Part shown: piece after piece, positions 18,321 to 27,650 of the stretch
Layout of the letters: each line of letters begins with the position of its first letter
Position numbering within the stretch: the first letter of the stretch is position 1
Assembly (NCBI RefSeq): GCF_001262015.1
Contig: NZ_CP012074.1
Span: 578,501 to 642,500, forward strand
Direction: 5' to 3'
DNA from: Prevotella fusca JCM 17724
Lineage (GTDB): Bacteria > Bacteroidota > Bacteroidia > Bacteroidales > Bacteroidaceae
DNA length: 64,000 bases
The notes under the pieces: model-generated
What the model saw: the letters and a program-made list of their open reading frames with translations, nothing else
Told to the model about the DNA's origin: nothing
Databases searched by the model: none
Made by a program: the position numbers and the translations under genes

Positions 18321-18434
18321 TTGTCATCAGTAAATTATAGTAAGTTGCCAATGACTAACTTGTATAGAAAAAGACTTATCGGATACCAATACTTCTTCAT
18401 GATGATTGATAAGGAGATATTTGTGTGTGTTTTA

Positions 18435-18466
18435 TTTGGAATAATAACAATAAATTGGTAAATTTG
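18435..18466 (+). promoter_or_regulatory. Promoter of the ferritin gene
   Basis: TTTG (18435-18438), 20 bp, TAAATTTG (18459-18466). Full consensus match; the 5' leader is about 59 bases. No clear Fur-box-like palindrome was recognised around it. Confidence 0.75.
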
Positions 18467-18531
18467 TAGTCGGAATTATTATTGGTGACTAACGTGTAAA
18501 GTGTTTAATTGCTAATTTAAAAAGAAAGAAA

Positions 18532-19017
18532 ATGAATATAACAAAGAAGATGCAGGATGCGTTTAATGCGCAGATAGCAGCAGAAATGTGGTCGTCAAAT
18601 CTCTACTTACAGATGGCATACTGGTTCCGCAAGGAAGGCTGGAAGGGCTTCTCAAGCTGGATGTACAAGCAGGCAGAGGAGGAGAGGCAGCACGCAATGG
18701 ACATGGCTCAGTTCGTTCTCCATCGTGGTGGTGAGGTCCTTCTTACCAGTATTGATGCTGTCAAGACCAGCTGGACGGATGCCAAGGAGGCTTTCGTTGA
18801 CACACTGGCACATGAGCAGAAGGTCACAGAGCTTATCAATCAGTTGGCAGACGTTGCTGATGAGGAGAAGGACCGTGCATCACAGAACTTCATTGCAAAG
18901 TACATAGACGAGCAGGTTGAGGAGGAAAGAAACGTTCAGGACATTCTGGATTCTTTCTCTCACTTGTCATTCCATGCTGTTGCACATATTGACAGCAAGC
19001 TCGAGCAGCGCCAGTAA
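18532..19017 (+). CDS. ftnA: Ferritin (non-haem iron storage protein)
   Basis: A 161-residue four-helix protein of the bacterial ferritin class that forms a 24-mer shell, oxidises Fe(II) and stores it as a mineral. Ferroxidase ligands are visible: Glu18 in AAEMWSSNLYLQM, the EEERQHA motif (about 49-55), Glu in AFVDTLAHEQKVTELIN (about 94) and Gln/Glu in AKYIDEQVEEE (about 124-134). Length is typical. There is no transmembrane segment or encapsulin-targeting tail. It has its own promoter and terminator. Confidence 0.94.
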   Translation: MNITKKMQDAFNAQIAAEMWSSNLYLQMAYWFRKEGWKGFSSWMYKQAEEERQHAMDMAQFVLHRGGEVLLTSIDAVKTSWTDAKEAFVDTLAHEQKVTELINQLADVADEEKDRASQNFIAKYIDEQVEEERNVQDILDSFSHLSFHAVAHIDSKLEQRQ

Positions 19018-19036
19018 TATTGAAAGGATATAACAG

Positions 19037-19073
19037 AAAAAGTGTCAAAGCAAGCAGCTTTGACACTTTTTTT
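19037..19073 (+). terminator. Terminator of the ferritin gene
   Basis: AAAAAGTGTCAAAGC pairs with GCTTTGACACTTTTTTT around AAGCA. A-rich on one side and T-rich on the other, so it can also work for the minus strand, but no minus gene enters it. Confidence 0.85.
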
Positions 19074-19145
19074 ATGCTTTCTATCCTTAGTAACTATGGA
19101 AGTCTAAGAAGAATAGACGGTTGTTTTATATGGTTTTGAAAGATT

Positions 19146-19661
19146 CTAACGCTTGTTCTTGATTAAGTCTTTATTCAGATGGGTGACAAAAATCTGCTGA
19201 CCACCTTTGCTGAAAACAATTTTATACATACCACCTGTTTTCTCCTTGCATTCGTAGGTATAAGCGAATTGATTGATAATCCAGCATGTGTCATGTTGTG
19301 CAGCAAGGTCGATTGACTGATAGAACTCCTTGCTGGGAATGGTGTCAAGAAGCAGTGTGGCTGTGTAGTTACCGCTTGCAACAGTCTCTTCATCAGCTGC
19401 TAAACTGACAGAGTCGGGTATGAAAGGAGTCGCCTTCGCTACTTTGTATTTTGGAAAACGAATGGAGGTTATGCTTCGCAGGTCGATGGTAAGTTTTCCA
19501 TTCTCCATCATCGGTGCAAACTCCTTGGCTGCAACAGTGTCGCCATTGTCACTTCCTTCGATAGGTTTACTTTGATGACAGGATGCAATCGTAATGATTA
19601 CGAGTGCAATGGCAAAGATAATGGATGCTATTATTCTTGAAAGATTCTTTTTCTTTTCCAT
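19146..19661 (-). CDS. Membrane-anchored protein or lipoprotein of unknown function
   Basis: A 171-residue protein I do not recognise. The N-terminus is basic then hydrophobic (KKKNLSRIIASIIFAIALVIITIASC); the IASC end resembles a lipobox, so it may be a lipoprotein cleaved at about Cys28, otherwise a single N-terminal anchor. The periplasmic part is beta-rich (GKLTIDLRSITSIRFPKYKV, GNYTATLLLD, TYECKEKTGGMYKIVFSKGG). It starts 3 bp after the stop of the helicase gene, so the two are translated from one mRNA. Why a DNA helicase and an envelope protein share a message is unclear. Confidence 0.65.
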   Translation of the reverse strand: MEKKKNLSRIIASIIFAIALVIITIASCHQSKPIEGSDNGDTVAAKEFAPMMENGKLTIDLRSITSIRFPKYKVAKATPFIPDSVSLAADEETVASGNYTATLLLDTIPSKEFYQSIDLAAQHDTCWIINQFAYTYECKEKTGGMYKIVFSKGGQQIFVTHLNKDLIKNKR

Positions 19662-19664
19662 TGT

Positions 19665-21437
19665 TTATTTCTTCTTATCGGTTGAAGGTTTCAGTTTCTC
19701 CAATCTTTTCCGGGCTGTCGGGTTGTCAGGATAAAGTGCAACGGCTTTCTCGTAGTTGGCGATAGCCGCCTCAAACATCTCTTCCCGTTCACATTCTTTG
19801 CCCATCATGACATACTCTACTGAAAGTCTCTTGAGAAATTCATTCCGTTCAGCTTGTTGTTTCCGAAGCTCTTTGTTCTCGTTGCGTAGCTGGTTGATGA
19901 TATTCAGTTTCCGTCTGATAAACCGCTTGACAGCAGGTCGTTCGATATCATAACGGCTGTGAATGGCAAGGAAGAAGTTGCGCAGGAAAGCATCGAAGTC
20001 GCCTGCGTTGAAAGCACGTGTGGCATCGTAATACTCCTTGTCAGCCTTGCTTTGCTTGAGAGCTGTTGATATGATATTATGGTCGTTATAGTGTCTGGCA
20101 AACTGTGTCACTTCACTTCTGACGAATACTTCATTACGGCGAAGTGGTTCCTTGAGTGTGATACCTTCAAGACTCGTGCAGCGTGAGAGGGCAACGTATG
20201 CCTGTCCGCCTGCAAAGACACCGCCCGTGAAGTCGATATTTACGTTTTTGAATGTGAGTCCTTGACTCTTATGTACTGTGATTGCCCACGCCAGTTTGAT
20301 GGGAAATTGCACATAAGTACCAATCTGCTCTTCTTCAATCTTCTGTTCAGCTTCATTGAAGCGATAGCGCACATTCTCCCACATTTCGCGTTGCACCTGC
20401 AGGTCATAGCCGTCTTCAGTGTGTACATAGAGGATGCCTGCCTCCTCATCAATGCCGATGATAATGCCTAAAGTTCCGTTTACCCATTGTTTCTCAATGT
20501 CATTCTTAATGAACATAATATGTGCTCCCACCTTGAGATTCAGCTCGATAGGGGTAGGGAGACTGCTCTCGGGGAACTCCCCTTTGATTTCGCCTAAGAA
20601 CATCACCGGGTCACCATTGAGGTTGTCAAGCCCTTGGTTGTTAATCCAGTCTACTGTATCCCGCTTCGTTGATAAGGTGATCGTGAAATTCCCTTCAGGC
20701 TTGTTGGCATCTTCCAATCGTGCGCCGACACATGCATTGATGAGGTTGAAATCAGTGTCAGAAACCTGATTGGTGCGTATATGGTCAAGAATGGAGATAA
20801 AAGAAGGGTCGTTCTGTCGATAAACCTTGTTCAGCTCTATGCTTACAAGCGGGTAATCCTGAAACACCTTTGCATCAAAGAAATAACTGCTTGCATAATA
20901 AGGTTGCAGTAATCGACGGTCCTCTTCCTTTAGTACTGGTTCCAGCTGATATATGTCGCCCACCAGCAGGAGCTGTTTTCCGCCGAATGGTTCACGCATA
21001 TTGCGATTGTAGATGCGTAGGACTTTGTCGATGAAGTCAATGATGTCAGCTCTGACCATACTGATTTCATCAATGATAATAAGCTCTACCTCGCGCAGAA
21101 GTTTACACTTGTCACCATTGTATTTCATCGTACTGCGCAGGTTTCGTGCAGAGTATCGTTTGTCATTGGGGACAAGCGGATAGAAAGGAAGTTTGAAGAA
21201 ACTGTGCAGCGTACTGCCGCCTGCATTGATGGCTGCAATACCTGTCGGTGCGAGAATAACATGTTTCTTCTTTGTTGTCGCAGAGATATAGCGTAGGAAT
21301 GTGGACTTTCCTGTTCCTGCCTTGCCCGTCAGAAACAGGGAATTATGGGTGAACTGGATAATCTGGAGTGCTTTCTGCAACTCCGGGTTATCCAGGTCTA
21401 TTCCATTTATGTCTATGTTTGCTTTCTTCTCTGACAT
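19665..21437 (-). CDS. PIF1/RecD-like superfamily 1 helicase with C-terminal TPRs
   Basis: A 590-residue ATPase. Walker A is FLTGKAGTGKSTFLRYI (about 37-52), Walker B is LIIIDEISMVRADIIDF (about 118), motif with GGKQLLLVGDIYQLEPV follows (about 153-168), and the conserved C-terminal HKSQGLTFKNVNID (about 384) plus ALSRCTSLEGI (about 408) match the PIF1/RecD/TraI helicase core. The last 110 residues contain a coiled coil (LRNENKELRKQQAERNEF) and a TPR-like repeat (MFEAAIANYEKAVALYPDNP). PIF1-type enzymes unwind DNA 5'-3', including G-quadruplexes; the TPR suggests a protein partner. This architecture is seen in Bacteroidetes; the exact role is unknown. Confidence 0.85.
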   Translation of the reverse strand: MSEKKANIDINGIDLDNPELQKALQIIQFTHNSLFLTGKAGTGKSTFLRYISATTKKKHVILAPTGIAAINAGGSTLHSFFKLPFYPLVPNDKRYSARNLRSTMKYNGDKCKLLREVELIIIDEISMVRADIIDFIDKVLRIYNRNMREPFGGKQLLLVGDIYQLEPVLKEEDRRLLQPYYASSYFFDAKVFQDYPLVSIELNKVYRQNDPSFISILDHIRTNQVSDTDFNLINACVGARLEDANKPEGNFTITLSTKRDTVDWINNQGLDNLNGDPVMFLGEIKGEFPESSLPTPIELNLKVGAHIMFIKNDIEKQWVNGTLGIIIGIDEEAGILYVHTEDGYDLQVQREMWENVRYRFNEAEQKIEEEQIGTYVQFPIKLAWAITVHKSQGLTFKNVNIDFTGGVFAGGQAYVALSRCTSLEGITLKEPLRRNEVFVRSEVTQFARHYNDHNIISTALKQSKADKEYYDATRAFNAGDFDAFLRNFFLAIHSRYDIERPAVKRFIRRKLNIINQLRNENKELRKQQAERNEFLKRLSVEYVMMGKECEREEMFEAAIANYEKAVALYPDNPTARKRLEKLKPSTDKKK

Positions 21438-21612
21438 TGAGTTTGGGGCTTGTTAGTCCCTCAATAGTTTATGATTATGCTTCCTTCCGATTCGGTATTT
21501 ATAATCCAAAGTTCCCAAGTATACTTACGGAAAAAGTGTCATGCTTAAAACTTAGCTTGGAGCCTGTAGTCAATTTGTTTTTCGACAGTAGCTTTCTCGC
21601 TTGTTCTCATTG

Positions 21613-21678
21613 TCTGGTAATTGGATTACCAACGTCTGGTCATTGTATTGCCAGCGGTTGGTAATCTTTCAATTACTT
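21613..21678 (+). repeat. Type C 22-bp tandem array
   Basis: Three imperfect units of 22 bp start at 21613, 21635 and 21657. The first two begin TCTGGT and end ACCAACG / GCCAGCG. The first holds an inverted repeat TGGTAAT/ATTACCA with a 3-base loop. The array lies in the 253-bp gap between the helicase and PBP1A genes. Same period as families A and B but different sequence. Confidence 0.65.
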
Positions 21679-21690
21679 TGAATCTTTACT

Positions 21691-24216
21691 TTAAATCTCC
21701 ATGTCTTCAGTACGTGGTCTCTTTGCCTTCTTTATGATCTGCTGTGATTCGTTACCGGAGTTGTTGCCCTGTCGTTCTGGTGCAGGTTGCGGCATTGGCT
21801 CTAACATGAAGCCGCCCTCATTCCCTCCTTCATTTCCTTCCACAGGTTCTTCCTCATCATCCTGGTGAAGTCCGTGTCCTGTTGAAAGACCTTGCAGTGA
21901 ATCTGGCACTTGACGACGAGTCACCGTAGGCTGGCAACCATACATTGACGGGTCTATATCTTCGTCTGGATCCAACTGCCATTTGGCATGATACTTCTGG
22001 AAAGCCTTGTCGCGCATCAGACTATAGATAAAGTTTCCACAGATAGGCAATGCTGTCTTTGAGCCTTGACCTAAAGCACCTGTGCGGAAGTGGATGGAGC
22101 GGTATTCACCGCCCACCCATGCGCCTACAACGAGGTTGGGACTGACAGCCATGAACCATGCGTCAGAGTGGTTGTTACTTGTTCCCGTCTTGCCACCCCA
22201 GTCAGTGTCGCTGAGGGTGTATTGGCGCAGTGCCTGACTTGTGCCGCCGGCTTCATTCACACCGGCTTTCAGCATCTCCTGCATGAGGAAAGCAGTCTTG
22301 TAAGGTAATGCTTTCTCGTGGTCTTTTGGTGCAATGTACACTTCGTTTCCATCCTTGTCCAAGATATGTGTTACAACAACTGGCACATGGTATTCACCGT
22401 CATTTGCAACTGTACTGTAGGCATTTACCATCTCCAGGAGGTTAACATCGCTGGAGCCGAGTGCCAAGGAAGGTTCTTCATCCATTGGACTCTTGATACC
22501 CATGTCCTGTGCTGTACGGATAATATTCTTTATACCCATCTCCTGTCCTAAGCGGACTGCAACGGAGTTGATACTACGAGCAAATGCACTCTTCAACGTG
22601 ATAGAGTCATTGGAGAACCTGCCATTGGCATTGTGTGGTGTCCATGTCTTCATCTGTCCCGTCTTCTTGTCGGGAACCTGCATGCTTATATACTCGTCAC
22701 GGCGTTTGTCACATGGAGTAAGTCCCTGGTTGAAAGCCTCTGAATAAACAAAGAGCTTGAATGTTGAACCTGGCTGACGCTGTGCTACAACCTTGTCATA
22801 CTTCCATGTCTTAAAGTCGATGTCGCCCACCCAAGCACGTACAGCACCGGTCTGCGGCTCCATCGCAACCATTGCACAGTGCATGAACTTCACCATGTAT
22901 CGGATAGAATCCATTGATGACATCTCTTTTTCTATCTGTCCTTTCTGATAGTCAAAGAGCTTTACCTTGTGTGGTTTGTTGATATAGTACAGAACGCTGT
23001 CGGGCTGGTTAGGAAACTTCTGCAGTAGTTTCTTATAGAAAGGCTGTCGCTCGGCTATACTCTCAATGAAGCCGGGAATCTCATTACCTTTTGCATCACG
23101 CCAAGGCTGTTGACCACGCCAGTGGTTGTCGAACGAACGCTGTACCTTTTCCATCTGCTTGGTTGCAGCCTGTTCGGCATACTTCTGCATACGGGTGTCA
23201 ATGGTAGTGTAAATCTTCAGACCGCTGCTATAGAGGTCGTAGCCATTTTCCTTCATCCATTCCTTGAAGTAATCGGAGATGTACTCACGGAAATATTGTG
23301 CCTGCCCGTCATAGTTTTCCTCAACGTGTACATCCAGTTTCAACGGAAGCTGAGAGTATGCCGTGTATTCGTTGCGGGGCAGTACGTTGTGCGTAACCAT
23401 GTTGTATAACACGGTGTTACGGCGTCGGATAGAATTCTTTGGATGCAGAATTGGGTTGTAATAGGTCGTTGCTTTCAGCATACCTACCAATGTTGCAGCC
23501 TGGTCAACAGTCAGCTTTGAAGGGTTGGTGTTGAAATAAGTCTTGGCAGCTGTCTTCACTCCAAAAGAGTTGTTGCCAAAATCAACGGTGTTGGCATACA
23601 TCGTCAGAATCTCTTTTTTGGAATAGATGAGTTCTAACTTTACAGCAATAATCCATTCCTTGCTCTTCATAATGAGCATGCGCAAGCCTGGAACGTGTCC
23701 TAAAAGACCAGAGGAATACTGCGTGCGGACACGAAACATATTCTTTGCCAACTGCTGTGTGATGGTTGAAGCTCCACGTCCGCCACCACGGGTCACAGCA
23801 TCCTTGATTGCACCACCTATGCCCATGAAATCAATTCCATGGTGGCTGTAAAATCGTTCATCCTCTGTGCTGATAAGTGCATTCCAAAAAGCAGAATCTA
23901 CCTCTTCGTATTTTACAGGTGTACGGTTCTCTTTATAGAATCTACCGATAAGCACGGAATCAGCACTATAGATTTCTGATGCAGCGTAAGTTGGTGGAGT
24001 CTTGATTTCAATAAAGCCTGGCGATTTACCAAACAACCAGAGGAAATTGATGTCGACCATACCCAAATATAGGAAGATGGCGACAAAGAAAGACACAATT
24101 CCCACTGCTACTTTTGTGTACCAGGCACGACCTTTATAGAGATTAGCATACCAGGGGAAGAAATGAATAATCCCACGGATGATACTCCTAATAAACTTAA
24201 AGAATTTCTTTACCAT
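21691..24216 (-). CDS. mrcA: Class A penicillin-binding protein (PBP1A-like)
   Basis: Bifunctional murein synthase: one membrane helix (about 30-55), a GT51 glycosyltransferase domain with EDERFYSHHGIDFMGI (catalytic Glu), GASTITQQLAKN and a KEEILTMY-like KKEILTMYANTV motif, then a transpeptidase domain with GSTFKLF (SxxK serine), RSINSVAV (SxN) and GGKTGTSNN (KTG). The tail after about residue 780 is Pro/Glu/Gly-rich and disordered, rich in PEEG-type residues. About 841 residues, within the range of the family. The start is the ATG at 24216; the in-frame codon at 24270 is TTG. It lies directly behind miaA but has its own -7 element. Confidence 0.93.
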   Translation of the reverse strand: MVKKFFKFIRSIIRGIIHFFPWYANLYKGRAWYTKVAVGIVSFFVAIFLYLGMVDINFLWLFGKSPGFIEIKTPPTYAASEIYSADSVLIGRFYKENRTPVKYEEVDSAFWNALISTEDERFYSHHGIDFMGIGGAIKDAVTRGGGRGASTITQQLAKNMFRVRTQYSSGLLGHVPGLRMLIMKSKEWIIAVKLELIYSKKEILTMYANTVDFGNNSFGVKTAAKTYFNTNPSKLTVDQAATLVGMLKATTYYNPILHPKNSIRRRNTVLYNMVTHNVLPRNEYTAYSQLPLKLDVHVEENYDGQAQYFREYISDYFKEWMKENGYDLYSSGLKIYTTIDTRMQKYAEQAATKQMEKVQRSFDNHWRGQQPWRDAKGNEIPGFIESIAERQPFYKKLLQKFPNQPDSVLYYINKPHKVKLFDYQKGQIEKEMSSMDSIRYMVKFMHCAMVAMEPQTGAVRAWVGDIDFKTWKYDKVVAQRQPGSTFKLFVYSEAFNQGLTPCDKRRDEYISMQVPDKKTGQMKTWTPHNANGRFSNDSITLKSAFARSINSVAVRLGQEMGIKNIIRTAQDMGIKSPMDEEPSLALGSSDVNLLEMVNAYSTVANDGEYHVPVVVTHILDKDGNEVYIAPKDHEKALPYKTAFLMQEMLKAGVNEAGGTSQALRQYTLSDTDWGGKTGTSNNHSDAWFMAVSPNLVVGAWVGGEYRSIHFRTGALGQGSKTALPICGNFIYSLMRDKAFQKYHAKWQLDPDEDIDPSMYGCQPTVTRRQVPDSLQGLSTGHGLHQDDEEEPVEGNEGGNEGGFMLEPMPQPAPERQGNNSGNESQQIIKKAKRPRTEDMEI

Positions 24217-24299
24217 TGATTGACAATCTTCGTGTTGATAATTCTCCTTGTTAGAATTTGCTCTAAACAATCTTTATAAGAAGGCATACTACCTTTATA

Positions 24300-24307
24300 C
24301 AAAGGTA
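24300..24307 (-). promoter_or_regulatory. -7 element before PBP1A
   Basis: TACCTTTG on the minus strand at the 3' border of miaA, 84 bp before the ATG at 24216. The -33 match is poor, so this is a weak call. Confidence 0.45.
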
Positions 24308-24308
24308 C

Positions 24309-25220
24309 TTATTTACTTGTATTCGATAATGTTGTATGGATATAATTTAAGATTTCTTCAACGTTGTCGGGGCTGAACCATCGGAAAGCTACATCTTTTT
24401 TGTACCATGTGAGCTGTTTCCGGGCGTATCGCCGTGTGTTACTCTGTATCTTGAATATAGCTTTGTCGAGTGTGGTAAGTCCGTCAAGGTACTCAAAAAG
24501 TTCCTTATATCCTACAGTGTTGAGAGAGTTCAACTCACGTTTTGGGTAGACGTGTAGTGCTTCCTCTATCATTCCTTGGTCTATCATCTGTAGGACACGC
24601 TGGTTGATTCGGCTGTATAATTCTTCCCGGTCACGGTTCAATCCTATCTTGATGATGTTGAACGGGCGTTTCTTTACGGTATTTGAACGGAAAGAAGTGT
24701 ATGTTTTTCCTGTCTGTATACAAATCTCAAGCGCATGGATAACACGTCGTTGATTGTTCCTGTCAACTGTTTCCCAGTGCTCTGGGTCAAGTTTTCGTAA
24801 CAGCTTGCACATCTCTTCCAGCCCTTCTGTTTCCAACCGTTGCATCATTTTTTCCCGTATCTCGGGCAGGATGGTCGGTATGTCGTCAATGCCTTTGCAC
24901 ACAGCATCAATGTACATCATTGAACCACCAGACAGTAATGCGATAGGGGAGTGCTGGGCATTAATAATCTTCAGCACATCCTGTTCATACAGACTTGCTG
25001 AATAGTAATCTTCCAAATGGTGGCTGCCAACGAAATAGTGTTGCACACGTTGCTGCTGCTCTGCGGTCGGTGCAGCCGTCCCTATGGGAATCTCTGAGAA
25101 AATCTGACGGGAGTCAGCATTGATGACAGGCACACCAAAGTGTTCGGCGATATGGAGAGTAGCCTCTGTTTTGCCAACTCCTGTTGGACCAGTGATGACA
25201 ATTAAAGTTTTGTCTTGCAA
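24309..25220 (-). CDS. miaA: tRNA dimethylallyltransferase
   Basis: Adds dimethylallyl to A37 of tRNAs reading UNN codons, the first step to ms2i6A. The 303-residue protein has the P-loop VITGPTGVGKTEA (residues 7-19), NADSRQIFSEIPIGTA (about 35-50), the LLSGGSMMYIDAVCKGIDDIP region (about 95-115) and the RRYARKQLTWYKK motif near the C-terminus (about 263-276). Length is normal. The first codon of the frame is TTG at 25220; no ATG is nearby in frame, and the P-loop is only six residues in, so this TTG is probably the true start. Upstream gap to lpxA is 247 bp. Confidence 0.94.
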   Translation of the reverse strand: MQDKTLIVITGPTGVGKTEATLHIAEHFGVPVINADSRQIFSEIPIGTAAPTAEQQQRVQHYFVGSHHLEDYYSASLYEQDVLKIINAQHSPIALLSGGSMMYIDAVCKGIDDIPTILPEIREKMMQRLETEGLEEMCKLLRKLDPEHWETVDRNNQRRVIHALEICIQTGKTYTSFRSNTVKKRPFNIIKIGLNRDREELYSRINQRVLQMIDQGMIEEALHVYPKRELNSLNTVGYKELFEYLDGLTTLDKAIFKIQSNTRRYARKQLTWYKKDVAFRWFSPDNVEEILNYIHTTLSNTSK

Positions 25221-25467
25221 GCTGATGTGGAATGATAAAAAACCTTTTTAAGCTCCTTGAACCAATAGATTGTAACCTAAGGGATGTTATTTGCCGAAGA
25301 AAGAATTGGTAGGAGCTGTTAAAAGGATGACAGGTAATTATAGATGTGATAAGCAGCGGTAGGTGGAATAAGTGAAGAAAGACAGTAATAAGCAACGAAA
25401 GGCATTACTTTATTCACTTTTCATCAAGTAATTCCCCATCTCTTTAGGGGGAGGGATGGGTGTTTTT

Positions 25468-26238
25468 TTACTTTATAATACCACGCTCTGAAGTCTCAAC
25501 AAAGTCAATGATGTACTGGATTTCCGGCGTAACCTGTAATTCGTTCTTGATTTTCTCAATGTTCTCAGCACGAGTGCCAGTTCCATAAAGGATGCGGTAA
25601 GCGTTGTGGATAAGCTCAATCAGTTCGTTGGAGAAGCCACGACGACGGAGACCAATAAGATTGATACCCATGTAACGTGCAGGTTCCTTACCTACTATAA
25701 TATACGGCGGAATATCCATAGAGAAGCGGCTTCCACCCTGTATCATGACATAACCTCCGATATGACAGAACTGATGACAGAGGATATTGGCAGAGATGAT
25801 GGCATTATCATCAACTGTAACTTCCCCAGCAAACTTCGTCGAATTACCAATGATGTCACCTGAACCTATGACGCAGTCGTGTGCTATATGCACACATTCC
25901 ATCAGCAGATTGTTGCTCCCAACCTTTGTTGTTCCTTTTGAAGCAGTACCACGTGAGATGGTAACATTCTCACGGATAGAGTTGTTGTCACCGATTTCGC
26001 ACAGCGTCTCTTCGCCTCTGAACTTCAAATCCTGAGGTTTTGTTGAAATACTGGCACCTGGGAATATCTCGTTGTTATTGCCCAATCGTGCACCAACGTT
26101 GATGGTTACACTATTCTGGAATACATTGTTATCGCCGATAACCGTGTTCTTGTCGATATAACAGAACGGACCAATAATATTGTTGTCACCAAGTTTTGCC
26201 TCTGGATGAACAAAGGCCAATGGGCTTATCTGGTTCAT
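25468..26238 (-). CDS. lpxA: Acyl-ACP--UDP-N-acetylglucosamine O-acyltransferase
   Basis: First step of lipid A synthesis: moves a 3-hydroxyacyl chain from ACP to the 3-OH of UDP-GlcNAc in the cytoplasm. The 256-residue protein is a left-handed beta-helix trimer subunit with many hexapeptide repeats (LGDNNIIGPF, IGDNNVFQNS, VGSNNLLMEC) followed by a helical C-terminal part. The catalytic His is in CVHIAHDCVIG (about 120). It is 18 bp behind lpxC-fabZ and ends the cluster lpxD, lpxC-fabZ, lpxA. Confidence 0.95.
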   Translation of the reverse strand: MNQISPLAFVHPEAKLGDNNIIGPFCYIDKNTVIGDNNVFQNSVTINVGARLGNNNEIFPGASISTKPQDLKFRGEETLCEIGDNNSIRENVTISRGTASKGTTKVGSNNLLMECVHIAHDCVIGSGDIIGNSTKFAGEVTVDDNAIISANILCHQFCHIGGYVMIQGGSRFSMDIPPYIIVGKEPARYMGINLIGLRRRGFSNELIELIHNAYRILYGTGTRAENIEKIKNELQVTPEIQYIIDFVETSERGIIK

Positions 26239-26256
26239 GATAGTCTTGTGTTATGT

Positions 26257-27645
26257 TTATTTGTTCTTTACAATCTGGGCGGTAAATGTAGCCTCGGCAA
26301 CGACATGGTCGCCGACGAACATATAACCCTTCATCGAACTGATGCCATGGCGGACAGGACCAAGAAGTTCGACGCGGAACATGAGGGTGTCACCAGGTAC
26401 TACTTTCTGGCGGAACTTTACATCATCAATCCTCAAGAAATAGGTTGACCAACGCTCAGGTTCTTCCACCTGTGAGAGCACCAGAAGACCGCCGCACTGT
26501 GCCATAGCCTCTACCTGTAATACACCTGGCATGACAGGCTCTTGTGGGAAATGCCCCTGAAAGAAAGGTTCGTTGCTGGTTACATTCTTGATGCCAATGA
26601 TGCTTGTCGAACCCATTGCGATGACCTTATCCACCAACTGCATTGGATAACGGTGTGGTAGAAGTTCACGAATGCGGATGTTGTCCATCAATGGTTCATC
26701 ATTCGGGTCATATATAGGTGCCTGCACCTCATGCTTTCGGATTTCCTTACGCATAAGGCGGGCAAACTTGTTGTTGACTGTATGACCGGGACGGGTTGCA
26801 ATGATACGTCCCTTGATAGGCTTTCCAATCAGTGCCATATCACCGATGATGTCAAGCAACTTATGACGTGTACACTCGTTATCCCATTGCAAAGGCTTGT
26901 GCTGGATATAGCCAATATTGTTGGCATCCATGCGGGAAACCTTCAGAAGGTCAGCCAATTGGTCGAGTTTCTCCTGTGAAACCTGCTGTTCATAAATAAC
27001 AATAGCGTTATCCAGGTCACCACCCTTGATGAGGTTAGCTTGCAGCAATGGCATAATATCACGTACAAAGACGAATGTACGGGCAGGTGCAATCTCTGTT
27101 GCATAAGTGTCAATGTCGTCCAATGTTGCAAACTGACTGCTGATGAACTTGGAGTTGAAATTGCACATGGCAGTAATAGAAAACTGCTCGTCAGGAAGAA
27201 TCGTGATGACAGAACCGTTATCATCCTTGATTTCAATTTTCTTACGAATGATATAGTAGTCCTTTGGTGCATTCTGGTCAACAATACCGACTTCGTTGAT
27301 TTTGTCAACGTACATAGTTGCAGAACCATCGAGAATAGGAAACTCCGGACCATTAATCTGGATAAGACAGTTGTCAATTCCCATAGCATAGAGGGCTGAC
27401 ATGCCGTGTTCAACCGTGCTGACACGGGCATCACCTTTTGCCAGAACTGTTCCACGCTGTGTGTCAACAACATTCTCAGCAACGGCATCGATGATGGGCT
27501 GACCGTCAAGGTCAATTCGTTGAATCTTATAGCCAGTATTTTCTGGGGCGGGATTGAAAGTTACGGTAAGGCTCAATCCTGTGTGAAGTCCCTTTCCGAA
27601 AAGAGAAAAGCTCCCCTTCAGTGTTTTCTGCTTAACTGTCTCCAT
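26257..27645 (-). CDS. lpxC-fabZ: Bifunctional UDP-3-O-acyl-N-acetylglucosamine deacetylase / 3-hydroxyacyl-ACP dehydratase
   Basis: A 462-residue fusion. The N-terminal 305 residues are LpxC, the zinc amidase of the committed step of lipid A synthesis: QKTLKGSFSLFGKGLHTG at the start, the zinc His in VSTVEHGMSALYAMG (about 78-92), and CTRHKLLDIIGDMALIG (about 259) with the other zinc ligands. The C-terminal 150 residues are FabZ, the hotdog dehydratase of fatty acid synthesis, with LLPHRYPMQLVDKV and the catalytic GHFPQEPVMPGVLQVEAMAQ. This fusion is the rule in Bacteroidetes. It starts 5 bp after the lpxD stop and precedes lpxA by 18 bp. Confidence 0.97.
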   Translation of the reverse strand: METVKQKTLKGSFSLFGKGLHTGLSLTVTFNPAPENTGYKIQRIDLDGQPIIDAVAENVVDTQRGTVLAKGDARVSTVEHGMSALYAMGIDNCLIQINGPEFPILDGSATMYVDKINEVGIVDQNAPKDYYIIRKKIEIKDDNGSVITILPDEQFSITAMCNFNSKFISSQFATLDDIDTYATEIAPARTFVFVRDIMPLLQANLIKGGDLDNAIVIYEQQVSQEKLDQLADLLKVSRMDANNIGYIQHKPLQWDNECTRHKLLDIIGDMALIGKPIKGRIIATRPGHTVNNKFARLMRKEIRKHEVQAPIYDPNDEPLMDNIRIRELLPHRYPMQLVDKVIAMGSTSIIGIKNVTSNEPFFQGHFPQEPVMPGVLQVEAMAQCGGLLVLSQVEEPERWSTYFLRIDDVKFRQKVVPGDTLMFRVELLGPVRHGISSMKGYMFVGDHVVAEATFTAQIVKNK

Positions 27646-27650
27646 GTATG

